This document shows positions 40,261 to 49,382 of a stretch of DNA of 64,000 bases, in pieces. Each line of letters starts with the position of its first letter. Within the stretch, counting starts at the first letter, position 1. The stretch covers positions 3,977,001 to 4,041,000 of the forward strand of contig NZ_CP121354.1 in the NCBI RefSeq assembly GCF_029674545.1, written 5' to 3'. Source of the stretch: Mesorhizobium sp. WSM4904 (GTDB lineage Bacteria; Pseudomonadota; Alphaproteobacteria; Rhizobiales; Rhizobiaceae). The notes under the pieces were generated by a model. It searched no databases. It saw only the letters and a list, made by a program, of their open reading frames with translations, and was not told the DNA's origin. The position numbers were made by a program, and so were the translations under genes.

Positions 40261-40713
40261 ATGCTCAAAGGGATCAATCCGCTGCTCAATGCCGATGTGC
40301 TCCAGGCGCTGCGGGCTATGGGGCACGGCGACGACCTGATCATCGCCGACTCCAATTTTCCATCCGACTCCGTCGCGAAGCAGACCGTGCTCGGCAAGCT
40401 GCTGCGCATCGATGCGCCGGCGGCCGAGGTGGTGAAGGCGGTGCTGTCGCTCTACCCGCTGGACAGCTTCGTCAACGATGCGGCCGCCCGCATGGAAATC
40501 GTCGGCAAGCCGAACGAAATCCCGCCGGTACAGAAGGAGGTGCAGAAGGAGATCGACGCGGCCGAAGGCAAGTCCTGGCCGATGATCTCGATCGAGCGTT
40601 ACGCCTTCTACGAGCGCGCCAAGAAGTCCTATTGCGTCATCCAGACCGGCGAGCGCCGCTTCTACGGCTGTTTCGCCTTCCGCAAGGGCGTCATTCCGCC
40701 GGAAGCGGAGTAG
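40261..40713 (+). CDS. RbsD/FucU-family sugar mutarotase
   Basis: A 150-residue cytoplasmic protein that catalyses anomer or pyranose-furanose exchange of a sugar. The family's histidine and aspartate are seen in MGHGDDLIIADSNFP (His22, Asp30), and the C-terminal YAFYERAKKSYCVIQTGERRFYGCFAFRKGVI has the FucU end pattern. FucU acts on L-fucose and RbsD on ribose; the name cannot decide which. It is preceded by AGAGGGAACC and followed at 4 bases by the kinase gene. Confidence 0.85.
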   Translation: MLKGINPLLNADVLQALRAMGHGDDLIIADSNFPSDSVAKQTVLGKLLRIDAPAAEVVKAVLSLYPLDSFVNDAAARMEIVGKPNEIPPVQKEVQKEIDAAEGKSWPMISIERYAFYERAKKSYCVIQTGERRFYGCFAFRKGVIPPEAE

Positions 40714-40717
40714 AGAA

Positions 40718-41662
40718 ATGGCCGCCGGCAAGCCAGTCGTCATGAAGCCTGTTGTGATCTTGGGCGTCTTCGTCGCCGATACCGCCTATCGCGCCGACCG
40801 CCAGCCACGCATGGGCGAGACGATCCTCGGCAACTCGTTCAAGCTCGGACCGGGCGGCAAGGGCTCGAACCAGGCGGTCGCCGCCGGCAAGCTGGGTGCC
40901 GACGTCACGTTCTTGACGAGGCTCGGCGTCGATGCCTTCGCCGACATGGCCAAGCAGACCTGGAAGGCGGCGGGCGTGAAGAGCGCCGTGATCGACACGC
41001 CGGACAGCTATACGGGCGCCGCCTACATCTTCGTCGAAGAAGGCAGCGGCAACAACGCCATCATCGTCAGCCCGGGTGCTGCGATGCTGATCTCGCCCGC
41101 CGACATCGAAGCTCACGCCGATCTGATCCGCTCGGCCGGCGTCTTCGTCACCCAGCTCGAGCAGCCGATCGACGCGGCGCTGAAGGCGCTCGAGATCGCA
41201 CGCGGGGTAGGGGTGACGACCATCCTCAACCCGGCGCCGGCAGCCAGCCTGCCGGACCGCATCTACGCGCTCTGCGACTATGTCACGCCGAACGAATCCG
41301 AGGCCGAAGGGCTGACCGGCATCACCGTCGCTTCGGTCGATGATGCCCGCCGCGCCGCCGACAGTCTGCTGGCGAAAGGCGTCGGCGCCGTCATCGTGAC
41401 GCTCGGGGAGAAGGGCGCGCTGCTCCACACCAAGGACCGTTCCGACCATGTCGGCGCCGTCAACGCCGGCCCGGTGGTCGAGACCACGGGCGCGGGCGAC
41501 GCCTTCAATGGCGGCTTGGCGGCGGCGCTTGCCACGGGCGTCGAGCCCTTGGAGGCGGTACGCTTCGCCTGCGCTGTCGCCGGCATTTCGGTGACCCGTC
41601 CGGGCACGGCTCCGTCCATGCCGACGCTGCAGGAGGTCGAGGCGCTGCTGGCGAGGGCTTGA
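40718..41662 (+). CDS. PfkB-family sugar kinase (ribokinase-like)
   Basis: A 314-residue kinase of the ribokinase group. The first PfkB signature is GPGGKGSNQAVAAGKLG near residues 46-62, and the second is TTGAGDAFNGGLAAALA with the catalytic base Asp261. The 'LGPGGKGSNQA' form is characteristic of ribokinases. Given the mutarotase immediately upstream and the importer, it probably phosphorylates the sugar taken up. It ends the operon; a candidate sRNA gene follows. Confidence 0.88.
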   Translation: MAAGKPVVMKPVVILGVFVADTAYRADRQPRMGETILGNSFKLGPGGKGSNQAVAAGKLGADVTFLTRLGVDAFADMAKQTWKAAGVKSAVIDTPDSYTGAAYIFVEEGSGNNAIIVSPGAAMLISPADIEAHADLIRSAGVFVTQLEQPIDAALKALEIARGVGVTTILNPAPAASLPDRIYALCDYVTPNESEAEGLTGITVASVDDARRAADSLLAKGVGAVIVTLGEKGALLHTKDRSDHVGAVNAGPVVETTGAGDAFNGGLAAALATGVEPLEAVRFACAVAGISVTRPGTAPSMPTLQEVEALLARA

Positions 41663-41781
41663 AGCCGCCAACCTCACGTATGGCCCAACGGGTCGGTAGC
41701 GCTCGTCGGGCGCCTGCCACGACCCTTGTAATTCAGTGTCTTACGACGACATGGTTGCATATTAGCAACGGTTAATATTAT

Positions 41782-41941
41782 TCGACGCCAACGCCTTGCT
41801 TCGACGGCGCAGCTGTCCCGTAATGGGTCACTGTGTCTGGCATCCCTATTGCATTGCCAGCAATGCCGGAGTGGACCGCGCTCCGGTAGCCGGGGGCAAA
41901 TTTGGGGGCCCGCCGCTCCCGAACGGGGCGGCGGGCTTTTT
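41782..41941 (+). ncRNA. Candidate trans-acting small RNA
   Basis: Within the 332-bp gap between the kinase and the exopolysaccharide-repressor gene there is no open frame worth naming. A promoter-like pair, TTGCAT (41755-41760) and TATTAT (41776-41781, spacer 15), is followed after about 130-160 bases by a very strong intrinsic terminator (41908-41941). The interval holds further hairpins: GCATTGC/GCAATGC and GGAG/CTCC. This is the standard layout of a bacterial sRNA of about 150 nt. The 5' end is a guess. It could equally be a terminated leader of the downstream gene. Confidence 0.45.
41908..41941 (+). terminator. Strong intrinsic terminator
   Basis: Stem GCCCGCCGC and GCGGCGGGC, extended inward by CCC/GGG beside one unpaired T, with a GAAC loop, followed by TTTTT. 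It is one of the strongest hairpins in the window. It lies 246 bases after the kinase stop codon, too far to be simply that gene's terminator, which supports a short transcript starting in between. Confidence 0.85.
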
Positions 41942-41994
41942 GAGAATCGAGTTGAGGGTCGCCTCGAGACGCCAAAGCCTTGGGTGCCGTGCCG

Positions 41995-42240
41995 ATGTAT
42001 TTTCCTCAATTTCTGATCGGTATGTTCGCGACGTCGTTGATCGTTGCGATCTGGGCTGAGCTGGAGACCGGCTCCATCTGGAAGGCGCTCGGCTGGGCCA
42101 TCCTTGCCTTGATCATCCTTCAAATTGGATACTTCGGACTGGTGGTCCGGTTGATCTACAAACGGGGAACGGAAGGTACCGAGGCTGACTTGGTATCGAC
42201 AAGCTCCACGCCCTCGGTCCATCGAGCGCGTCCGCGTTAG
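41995..42240 (+). CDS. Exopolysaccharide production repressor, SyrA/ExoX-like
   Basis: An 81-residue inner-membrane protein with two helices (about residues 3-20 and 32-53) and a cytoplasmic tail of 28 residues. The sequence MYFPQFLIGMFATSLIVAIW, then IILQIGYFGLVVRLIYK, matches the SyrA/ExoX family of rhizobial repressors of exopolysaccharide synthesis (the LxQxGYFxxV motif). Such proteins act at the membrane on the biosynthetic complex or on sensor kinases. The ATG at 41995 was chosen at the family's start; an upstream ATG gives five extra residues. It follows the candidate sRNA. Confidence 0.7.
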   Translation: MYFPQFLIGMFATSLIVAIWAELETGSIWKALGWAILALIILQIGYFGLVVRLIYKRGTEGTEADLVSTSSTPSVHRARPR

Positions 42241-42299
42241 TGGGCGTGCGCCCGGTCCCGCCTTCGGTCCGGCTCACATCAGCTGTCAATCCGCTCCTC

Positions 42300-42324
42300 G
42301 GAACGCAACGAGTGCGAGTGCGTT
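42300..42324 (+). promoter_or_regulatory. EcfG-type promoter motif upstream of the RiPP-like peptide
   Basis: GGAAC at 42300-42304, a 17-base spacer, then GTT at 42322-42324. The -10 element ends 47 bases before the ATG at 42372. The match is within the accepted spacing range of the alphaproteobacterial general stress sigma factor. Confidence 0.5.
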
Positions 42325-42371
42325 CACTGTCTTGATCGAACACAAGGCAGCCCGGTTCCCGGAACGGTGAG

Positions 42372-42470
42372 ATGAAAAAGCCCTATGAAAAGCCCACGCT
42401 TGTACGGCGCGAGAAGCTCACCGCGCGCACCGCCCAGATCGTCGCCTCCGGCGTGATATTGGGCGAGTGA
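42372..42470 (+). CDS. Small peptide resembling a lasso/RiPP precursor leader
   Basis: A 32-residue peptide: MKKPYEKPTLVRREKLTA, then RTAQIVASGVILGE. The beginning is the pattern of lasso-type RiPP leaders (YxxPxLxxxGxxxxxT, with K-Y-E-K-P-T-L-V), a form known in Mesorhizobium as 'putative RiPP precursor' peptides. The expected Gly before the core is not clear. No cyclase, protease (B1/B2) or ABC exporter lies nearby, so either the enzymes act from elsewhere or the peptide is unmodified. ATG with GGAACGG at 5-11 bases upstream. Too short for most gene finders. Confidence 0.6.
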   Translation: MKKPYEKPTLVRREKLTARTAQIVASGVILGE

Positions 42471-42483
42471 ACCGGAAGCGCGG

Positions 42484-42687
42484 CTAAAGAATCTTGCTGG
42501 TCAGTTCGAGCGTCGTCGTCGCGCCTTGCTCGCTGCCGGGAACATGCACCACGCGCATGACGCGAAGGTCCCTGTTCGATCCCTCGATCAGCAAGGACAC
42601 GCTTTCGCCAACCCGCGGCAATTCTTGAAACGCGAGCTCGTCCACCTCCCTGGCGTCGTCAATCGAAAAGCGGCATAGCACAGCCAT
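42484..42687 (-). CDS. Small hypothetical protein
   Basis: A 67-residue cytoplasmic protein: MAVLCRFSIDDAREVDELAF, then PRVGESVSLLIEG and LRVMRVVHVPG ending in TTLELTSKIL. It is predicted to be mostly beta-strand with one helix at the start. No family recognised, but similar short proteins seem frequent in rhizobia. The ATG at 42687 was chosen because the upstream codons look random and a GAGATTGAG ribosome-binding site is present. An EcfG-type motif ends 31 bases upstream. It is convergent with the RiPP-like peptide gene. Confidence 0.6.
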   Translation of the reverse strand: MAVLCRFSIDDAREVDELAFQELPRVGESVSLLIEGSNRDLRVMRVVHVPGSEQGATTTLELTSKIL

Positions 42688-42715
42688 CTCAATCTCTCGT
42701 CTTTTGTCCCTGTGC

Positions 42716-42742
42716 GGAACGAGACAGCTACGCAATGGTTCC
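42716..42742 (-). promoter_or_regulatory. EcfG-type promoter motif (symmetrical) upstream of the small gene at 42687
   Basis: On the minus strand GGAAC is followed after 17 bases by GTT (and then CC). Because the sequence is GGAAC-N17-GTTCC, the plus strand reads the same way and could also fire towards 42893. The minus-strand orientation suits the gene whose ATG is at 42687. Confidence 0.5.
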
Positions 42743-42892
42743 GAGAGGTCGGCAGAGCACATGCTTTGGGCGGAGATGCGTGGCCGTGCGCTCAGGCGGC
42801 ATATCTGTTGACGCCGCCTGGTGAGACGTTGCTCGGCTGACGAGCTGAACAACTGAGGCTTGGAGCTTTATTTGAGACCGAACGTGACGCCG

Positions 42893-44248
42893 CTAGAGAG
42901 CAGGGCCTGGCCGAATGGCGCTGCCGTCGTAAAAGCGCGACAGGCGGAAGCGGGTGAGGTCGTGCCCAATCTCGTTTCCTTGGATCATGTCGGAGACGAC
43001 CCGACCGATTCCCGGCCCGATACCGAAGCCGTGACCGCTCATACCCGTTGCGACGACGAGGCCGACGATCGCCTGCACGCGATCCACTATGGGGACGACG
43101 TCCGGCATCGCGTCGATCATGCCTGCCCAGCTCGCCTTTAGGCGGACCGGCCCGAGCTGCGGGAACAGGCGCCTGAAATTGCGTTCGATCGAACGCAGAC
43201 CGGAACGTTCGGGAGCGGGATTGAGCACCCGCATTCTTTCGAAGGGACTTTGGGAATCCGGCGCCCATTGACGTCGCGTCGACCAGCCGTCCGGGTAACC
43301 CGCCGGCGCGGCCGGCGAATAGCGTGAGCCGAAAGGATTGGCGATCAGGGCGGGAAGGTATTTCGTCGCATGCCGGAATGCGTCGGGCCCCAGGTAGAGC
43401 AAATGGCTGCCTCCCGGAGCGAGCGTGTATCCGCCATCCTGTCGGCGTCTGAAAGCGATATGCTCTCCTGCCGCGGCGCCTGCGTGGATTTCTGGCAGCG
43501 GCTCCGTTGCCGCGGCGGTCGACCTGACGCTGAGCTGGGGAATGGAAACGCCATGTCTTCTCAGGAACAGGGAAGACCACGCACCGCCAGCGAGCAGAAC
43601 GCTGGACGTCTCGATGTGACCCGCCTCGGTCCAGACACCGCTGACCCTGCCGGCCGAGATTTCCAGGGTTCGCGCCGCGCAATTCTCCACGATCTTGACG
43701 CCTTTGCGGGCCGCAAGCCGAGCGAGAGCGGGCACGGCCATCCAGGGCTCCGCCCGCATGTCGGAAGGTGTCGTCATCGCGCCCTTGAAACTGCGTGACA
43801 TGCCTTTGATGAGGCCAGCGGTTTCCTGCGCGTTCAGAAGGCGAGTGTCGATCTTGTGGACGGCGGCGATCTTCATGAATGCTTCGAAGCCGGCCATTTT
43901 GTCTTCCGAGCTTGCCAGGTAGGTCACGCCTGTCTGCTTCAAGCCGATGTCTTCGCCGCATTCCTCAGCCAACTGCCGCCAGTGACGGGAGGCCTCGATC
44001 ACGATCGGCAGCTCGTCCGCATCGCGTCCCTGCTTGCGGATCCATCCCCAATTGCGGGAGGACTGCTCGGCCGCAATCCGGCCCTTTTCCACCAGCGTCA
44101 CCGAGATGTTGCGCCGCGCAAGAAAAAGCGCCGTCGTCACACCGATGACGCCGCCGCCGATGATCACGACGTCCGAACTTTTCGGCGGGGGACCGGGATA
44201 TTGAATGGGGTTCGCTTCGGAGAACGGGAAAGTAGGCAAGTGGCGCAT
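42893..44248 (-). CDS. FAD-dependent amino-acid-oxidase-type oxidoreductase
   Basis: A 451-residue flavoenzyme of the DAO family (glycine/sarcosine/D-amino-acid oxidases and dehydrogenases). The dinucleotide-binding motif is VVIIGGGVIGVTTALFLARR (about residues 28-47), followed by the GRIAAEQSSRNWGWIRKQGRD segment where the flavin is held; the second glycine-rich loop near the end is GLVVATGMSGHGFGIGPGIGRVVSDMI. Its substrate is probably an amino acid or N-methyl compound. No signal peptide. Upstream is a 330-bp gap to a divergent gene. A hairpin (CAGGCGGC/GCCGCCTG) lies 73 bases downstream of its stop. Confidence 0.85.
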   Translation of the reverse strand: MRHLPTFPFSEANPIQYPGPPPKSSDVVIIGGGVIGVTTALFLARRNISVTLVEKGRIAAEQSSRNWGWIRKQGRDADELPIVIEASRHWRQLAEECGEDIGLKQTGVTYLASSEDKMAGFEAFMKIAAVHKIDTRLLNAQETAGLIKGMSRSFKGAMTTPSDMRAEPWMAVPALARLAARKGVKIVENCAARTLEISAGRVSGVWTEAGHIETSSVLLAGGAWSSLFLRRHGVSIPQLSVRSTAAATEPLPEIHAGAAAGEHIAFRRRQDGGYTLAPGGSHLLYLGPDAFRHATKYLPALIANPFGSRYSPAAPAGYPDGWSTRRQWAPDSQSPFERMRVLNPAPERSGLRSIERNFRRLFPQLGPVRLKASWAGMIDAMPDVVPIVDRVQAIVGLVVATGMSGHGFGIGPGIGRVVSDMIQGNEIGHDLTRFRLSRFYDGSAIRPGPAL

Positions 44249-44578
44249 CCTGAAAAAGACGACGACAGCTATGGCCCACTGGCCGCCACCTTTTCTTGAG
44301 GCAGTTCAAGGGAAGGTGAAGTACAAGCTGCTTGGCGAGCGCCCGATATTCGCCCAAAACAGACGGGTAGCCGACGTATGTGCGGCCACGATTCAAAGCT
44401 CGATCACATCGGATAACGTTTGCGTTCCACCTCCGTTTCAACGCAGGGGTGGCCTCTATATCTCGTCGCGGGCCGAGAACCGCCGGCGGTGAGTGGCTGC
44501 ATCGCGACACGACGCGACCAGACGGCCCATTTCGGAGAAGCGGTACAACCGCTTCCTCCACCATAGGGAGAAGCCATC
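44249..44578. other. 330-bp divergent promoter region with a leader hairpin
   Basis: The gap between the flavoenzyme gene and the small exported-protein gene holds no open frame that looks real. One feature is plain: a perfect 8-bp inverted repeat with a three-base loop (GAAGCGGT-ACA-ACCGCTTC, 44537-44555), placed 23 bases before the start codon at 44579 and just upstream of the AGGGAG ribosome-binding site, so it could influence translation. Confidence 0.5.
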
Positions 44579-44968
44579 ATGCGCTCTTTCATGCCAAAAA
44601 TCGTCGCGGCCGCATCGATCTTCGCGGCCATACCGCTTTCGAGCGCCTATGCGGTGCACCGTCACCACAAGGTCGACACCATGACCACGGCATCGGTGCC
44701 GGCGGATCCAAAGGCGAAAGCGGCGTTGGATCAGTTGCTGAACGTAAGGCAGGGTATCCGAGCGGCAAGGCAAGCCGGCAAGATCACGCAGGACCAGGCA
44801 CGCGACCTGATGCAGCAGGCGGATACCATCCAGCGTACCGCGCTGACTTCCGGAGACCGTTCGGCGCTAGGGCAGATCAACGCACTGGATCAGCGGCTTC
44901 AGAATGCCACCGGCCAAGGCACCTACATCGGTAGTGGCGGCGACGGCGGCTATTACCCGAACGGCTGA
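44579..44968 (+). CDS. Small exported helical protein of unknown function
   Basis: A 129-residue protein with a signal peptide (MRSFMPKIVAAASIFAAIPLSSAYA, cleavage after AYA). The mature part starts VHRHHKV, contains an amphipathic helical region (about 48-112: AKAALDQLLNVRQGIRAARQAGKITQDQARDLMQQADTIQ) and ends in a Gly-rich tail (GSGGDGGYYPNG). No family recognised. It could be periplasmic or surface-exposed. AGGGAG stands 8 bases before the ATG. Confidence 0.75.
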   Translation: MRSFMPKIVAAASIFAAIPLSSAYAVHRHHKVDTMTTASVPADPKAKAALDQLLNVRQGIRAARQAGKITQDQARDLMQQADTIQRTALTSGDRSALGQINALDQRLQNATGQGTYIGSGGDGGYYPNG

Positions 44969-45247
44969 CGAAGATACGAGCTTCATAAATGGCTGCCGGC
45001 GTGACCAACGCCTGCTCTCAGAGCCGTCGGAGAAAAGAGCTTGAAGATCAAGCCTTTCTCAACCCCACGCCGGCGCCACCACCATTCTCAAGGATGAGCT
45101 TGACACTTGCTATTTCAAGGGCGCGGCAGACAAACATCCATGTTGTTCGCCTGCCTCGTCGGGCTGCCAAGATGCGGACTCGAGAAATCGAATGATTTTC
45201 CCCGCCAGAACAGCAGGACAATAAATACAATGATTTCCGAGAGGGAA

Positions 45248-45324
45248 TGGCGCGAGTGACGGGGCTCGAACCCGCGACCTCCGGCGTGACAGGCCGGCAC
45301 TCTAACCGACTGAGCTACACCCGC
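45248..45324 (-). tRNA. tRNA-Asp (anticodon GUC)
   Basis: A 77-base cloverleaf on the minus strand, including encoded CCA. It starts GCGGGTGTAGCTCAGTCGG and ends in CACTCGC, G and CCA. The anticodon arm CCGGC-CTGTCAC-GCCGG gives anticodon GTC, which reads GAC and GAU. The T arm GCGGGTTCGAGCCCCGT is standard. Confidence 0.97.
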
Positions 45325-45542
45325 GCACTGACGAGCACGTGTCAGGCGTGTTCGTCGTTGGGGCGCTGGATAAGGGGTTCGTTTGCGGGTGTCAAGCGCG
45401 GCATGTGAGCATAACGGCAATCAGCGGAAGGTTTTTTGACAAGTGAGCCGGCGTTGGGGAAATCCGCCGGATAGCGGGTGCGCCGGCCGTTCATTGGGCC
45501 TTGCGAACGGAGCCCTAACTGCTTAAAGGTCCGGCCCGGAGC

Positions 45543-45618
<76 letters not shown>

Positions 45619-45641
45619 GCTTCCCGGCACCGATCAAAGAA

Positions 45642-46412
45642 TCACGGCGGCGTCAGGCGGAAATCCTGGCCTTCGGGCAGGAGCTGGCCGCCATCGACGA
45701 CGATCGTCGTGCCGGTGATGTAGCTGGCGTCGTCGGAAGCCAGGAACAGGAAGGCGTTGGCGACGTCGCGCGGCGTGCCGAGGCGCCCGAGCGGCACGGC
45801 GTCCTCCATGCTCTTGATGAAGGCGTCGTCGCGGTGCAGCTTCATGCCTTCGGTCAGGATGTTGCCGGGCTCGACGCCGTTGACGGTGATGCCATAGCCG
45901 GAAAATTCGAGCGCCGCGGCGCGGATGAAGCCGTTGATGCCGGCTTTGCTCGCCGAATAATGGCCGTGGCCGGGGCTGCTCACCTGCGGGCCGGTGATGG
46001 AGGAGGTGAAGAGCATGCGGCCGCTGCCCTGCGCCTTCATCGGCGTGAGCGCCGCACGGGCGGCGTTGAAGCTGCCGCGCAGATTGACCGCCATGACGCG
46101 GTCCCAGTCTTCCGGACTGGTGTTCTCGATGAGCTGCCAGGGGTAGATGCCGGCGTTCTGGACGATGATGTCGAGACGGCCGTGGCGCTGCAGCGCCAAT
46201 GTCACCACCGCTTCCGCGTCGGCCATTTTCGAGATGTCGGTGTGGATGAAGGCGGCGCCCAGCTCGTCGGCGCTCGCCTTGCCGGCCTCGGCTTCGCTGT
46301 CGGCAAGGACGAGTTTCGCCCCCTCCTCGGCGAAGCGCTGGGCTATGCCCTTGCCGATGCCGCGCGCGGCGCCGACGATCGCCGCCACCTTGCCTTCGAT
46401 GCGTCCAGTCAT
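45642..46412 (-). CDS. SDR-family oxidoreductase
   Basis: A 256-residue NAD(P)-dependent short-chain dehydrogenase. The cofactor motif is VGAARGIGKGIA (a TGxxxGxG variant, about residues 13-24), the structural NAG is in QNAGIYPW and the catalytic YSASK in HGHYSASKAG, with the serine in FTSSITGP. It is the last gene of the ROK-controlled sugar operon and so probably oxidises the imported sugar or polyol. The next upstream gene ends 13 bases before its start. Confidence 0.9.
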   Translation of the reverse strand: MTGRIEGKVAAIVGAARGIGKGIAQRFAEEGAKLVLADSEAEAGKASADELGAAFIHTDISKMADAEAVVTLALQRHGRLDIIVQNAGIYPWQLIENTSPEDWDRVMAVNLRGSFNAARAALTPMKAQGSGRMLFTSSITGPQVSSPGHGHYSASKAGINGFIRAAALEFSGYGITVNGVEPGNILTEGMKLHRDDAFIKSMEDAVPLGRLGTPRDVANAFLFLASDDASYITGTTIVVDGGQLLPEGQDFRLTPP

Positions 46413-46425
46413 GCGAGCCGTCCTG

Positions 46426-47424
46426 TCATGCGAGTCTTTGGCGAATGGTCTGCTTGAAAGCGTCGAGCAGCACGGCCGCCAGCACAAGCAAGCCGTGGAT
46501 GACCTGGGTGAAGTTGGCCGGCAGGCCCATGAGGTTGATGGCGGTGTTGATGGCCGACAAAAGCAGCACGCCGGCATAGACGCCGGGCAGGGTGCCGACG
46601 CCGCCCTTGAGGCTGACGCCGCCGATGACGACGGCTGCGAAGGCGTTGAAGAGCAGGCCGACGCCGAGATTGGCGGTGGCGCCGGAGGTACGGATGGCGA
46701 GCAGCCAGCCGGCGAGGCCGGCAATGGCGCCGGCAAGCACGAAGGCGATGATCAGGTTGCGGTTGACGCGGATGCCGGCGCGGAAGGTTGCCGTCTCGTT
46801 GCCGCCGATCATCACCAGATGCCGGCCGAACGGCGTCTTGGCCAGGATCAGCGAGAAGACGACGAAGCAGCCGACGGCGATCCAGGCGGTGAGCGGCAGC
46901 CCGGCGAGGCGCTGGATGCCGAACCAGCGGATGGCCGGCGCCAGGTCCTGTGCCGATCGCCCGCCCGAGACCACCAGCACGAGGCCGCGCACCCAGATGT
47001 AGGAGGCCAGCGTGATGATGAAGGCGCTCATCTTCAGCCTGACGATGAGGAAGCCGTTGACGACGCCGATGACGGCGCCGACCACAAGCGCGACGGCGAG
47101 CGACACCGGCACCATCAGCCACTCCGGATGCAGCTGCAGGCCAAGGCCGATGCCGGACGAGCAGAACATGATGCCGACCGCCATGGCGCTGAGGGCAGCC
47201 ACCGATTCGACCGAAAGGTCCATGTGACCGGCGATGATGACCAGCGCCAGGCCGATCGACATGACGCCGAGCACGCTCGAAGCCTCGATGATGTTGGCGA
47301 AGATGCCGAGCTGGAAGAAGTTGGGAATGAAGATCGAGAACACCGCCAGCACGAAGACCAGCATGAACCAGACGAGATTGTCGAGCACGAGCTCGAGGAT
47401 ATGGCGGGTGCGTGGGCTCATCAT
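46426..47424 (-). CDS. Sugar ABC transporter permease, RbsC type
   Basis: A 332-residue CUT2 permease with about ten hydrophobic segments. Typical parts are NIIEASSVLGVMSIGLALVIIAGHMDLSVESVAAL (with the GG/AGHMDLSV motif of RbsC-type permeases), GVVNGFLIVRLKMSAFIITLAS, and the final loop with ATANLGVGLLFNAFAAVVIGGVSLKGGVGTLPGVYAG. It pairs with the binding protein and the single-domain ATPase upstream. Confidence 0.92.
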   Translation of the reverse strand: MMSPRTRHILELVLDNLVWFMLVFVLAVFSIFIPNFFQLGIFANIIEASSVLGVMSIGLALVIIAGHMDLSVESVAALSAMAVGIMFCSSGIGLGLQLHPEWLMVPVSLAVALVVGAVIGVVNGFLIVRLKMSAFIITLASYIWVRGLVLVVSGGRSAQDLAPAIRWFGIQRLAGLPLTAWIAVGCFVVFSLILAKTPFGRHLVMIGGNETATFRAGIRVNRNLIIAFVLAGAIAGLAGWLLAIRTSGATANLGVGLLFNAFAAVVIGGVSLKGGVGTLPGVYAGVLLLSAINTAINLMGLPANFTQVIHGLLVLAAVLLDAFKQTIRQRLA

Positions 47425-47536
47425 GTGATCCGGGTAGGGCCGATCCGGTTGACGTCAGGACTGGATGCGCGGCCGCTGCCTGCGGACGCGCCGAGAGGCT
47501 CCGGGCCGGCAGGCCCGGAGCTCGATGCGGCAAAGC

Positions 47537-48577
47537 CTATTCGACGGACTTCACCGTATCCGTCGGCGGCTTCTGGTTGCCCCAGAAGGCGGGGTTGTCG
47601 ACGTTCGCCTTGGTGATCGCCGCGCCCGGGATCTTGATGTTCGGGCCCCAGGCTTCCTTGGTCACGACCGACTTCAAGCCGAGCACGTCATAGTCGCCGG
47701 GCTTGATCTCCTGCTTGTTGGCGACCTTGTCCATGAACATCGCGACCGCGGCGGCCTGCGCATAAAGCGGCTGCTCGACCTCGACGTTCAGCCAGCCCTT
47801 GCGGATCAGGTCGAGGCCGACCGGCGCGCCGTTCGAGCTCATCAGCATCACGTCGCCCGGCTTCTTGCCGGCGGCCTCCAGCGAGGCGACGGCGGCGACC
47901 GAAAGATGCGCGGCGTGGCTGAAGATCAGGTCGATGTCTGGATTGGCCAGGATCTGGTCGGCGACGATGGTGCCGGCGTTGCTCGCCTCCCACTGCATGG
48001 CCGGAAGCGAGATGATCTTGACGTCCGGAAACGCTTTCATCTTCTCTTCGAAACCCTTCTGGATGTCGAGGGTATACGGGTCGCCGGGATCGCCGAGCAC
48101 CTGCAGGATCTTGCCCTTGACCGAGCCGTTCTTGGCCTTCAGCAGCGCTTCGGCCTGTTCGGCGGCGATGTGGCCGATCTCGACGGTGCCGGCGACGGAG
48201 GTGAAGTCGGACGGCGTCGCGGTGATCTGGCGGTCGAACTCGACCACCGGGATGCCGGCCGCGCGGGCGGCTTCAACGGATGGTTTCAGCGCGTTGAAAT
48301 CGACCGCGGCGAGGATGATCGCCTTGGGCTTCAGCGCGATGACGTCGTTCATCTGCGATTGCTGGGCGTCGGTCTTGTTGTCGGCGTTCAGCGTCTTCAT
48401 CTCGTAGCCGACCTGCTTCAGGAACAATTCCAGCGCGCTCACCGAGCCGGTCTGGAATTCGTCGAGCAATGTCGGGACCAGGTAGTAGACGGTACCCTTG
48501 GACTGGGCGAATGCCGGCGTGAGCGTGGCAAATGCCAGGGCCAGGATACCGAAGACAGAAAGTAGCAGTCGTTTCAT
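47537..48577 (-). CDS. Sugar ABC transporter periplasmic binding protein, RbsB type
   Basis: A 346-residue exported protein with a signal peptide ([24 protein letters not shown]). The body is the two-lobed periplasmic binding fold of type I (ribose/LacI-like): [67 protein letters not shown]. It collects the substrate for the RbsC-type permease. The start at 48577 was chosen for the signal peptide; upstream codons carry no export signal. Confidence 0.92.
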   Translation of the reverse strand: MKRLLLSVFGILALAFATLTPAFAQSKGTVYYLVPTLLDEFQTGSVSALELFLKQVGYEMKTLNADNKTDAQQSQMNDVIALKPKAIILAAVDFNALKPSVEAARAAGIPVVEFDRQITATPSDFTSVAGTVEIGHIAAEQAEALLKAKNGSVKGKILQVLGDPGDPYTLDIQKGFEEKMKAFPDVKIISLPAMQWEASNAGTIVADQILANPDIDLIFSHAAHLSVAAVASLEAAGKKPGDVMLMSSNGAPVGLDLIRKGWLNVEVEQPLYAQAAAVAMFMDKVANKQEIKPGDYDVLGLKSVVTKEAWGPNIKIPGAAITKANVDNPAFWGNQKPPTDTVKSVE

Positions 48578-48617
48578 GTCGTTGGCTCCTCTTTTCGCCG
48601 GACCCCTCATTTGTCCC

Positions 48618-49378
<761 letters not shown>

Positions 49379-49382
<4 letters not shown>

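Noticed and set aside
42793..42820. CAGGCGGC/GCCGCCTG hairpin as a terminator for the flavoenzyme gene
   Set aside because: The stem is real but no T run follows in the right direction and the loop is 12 bases, so it is mentioned only in passing.
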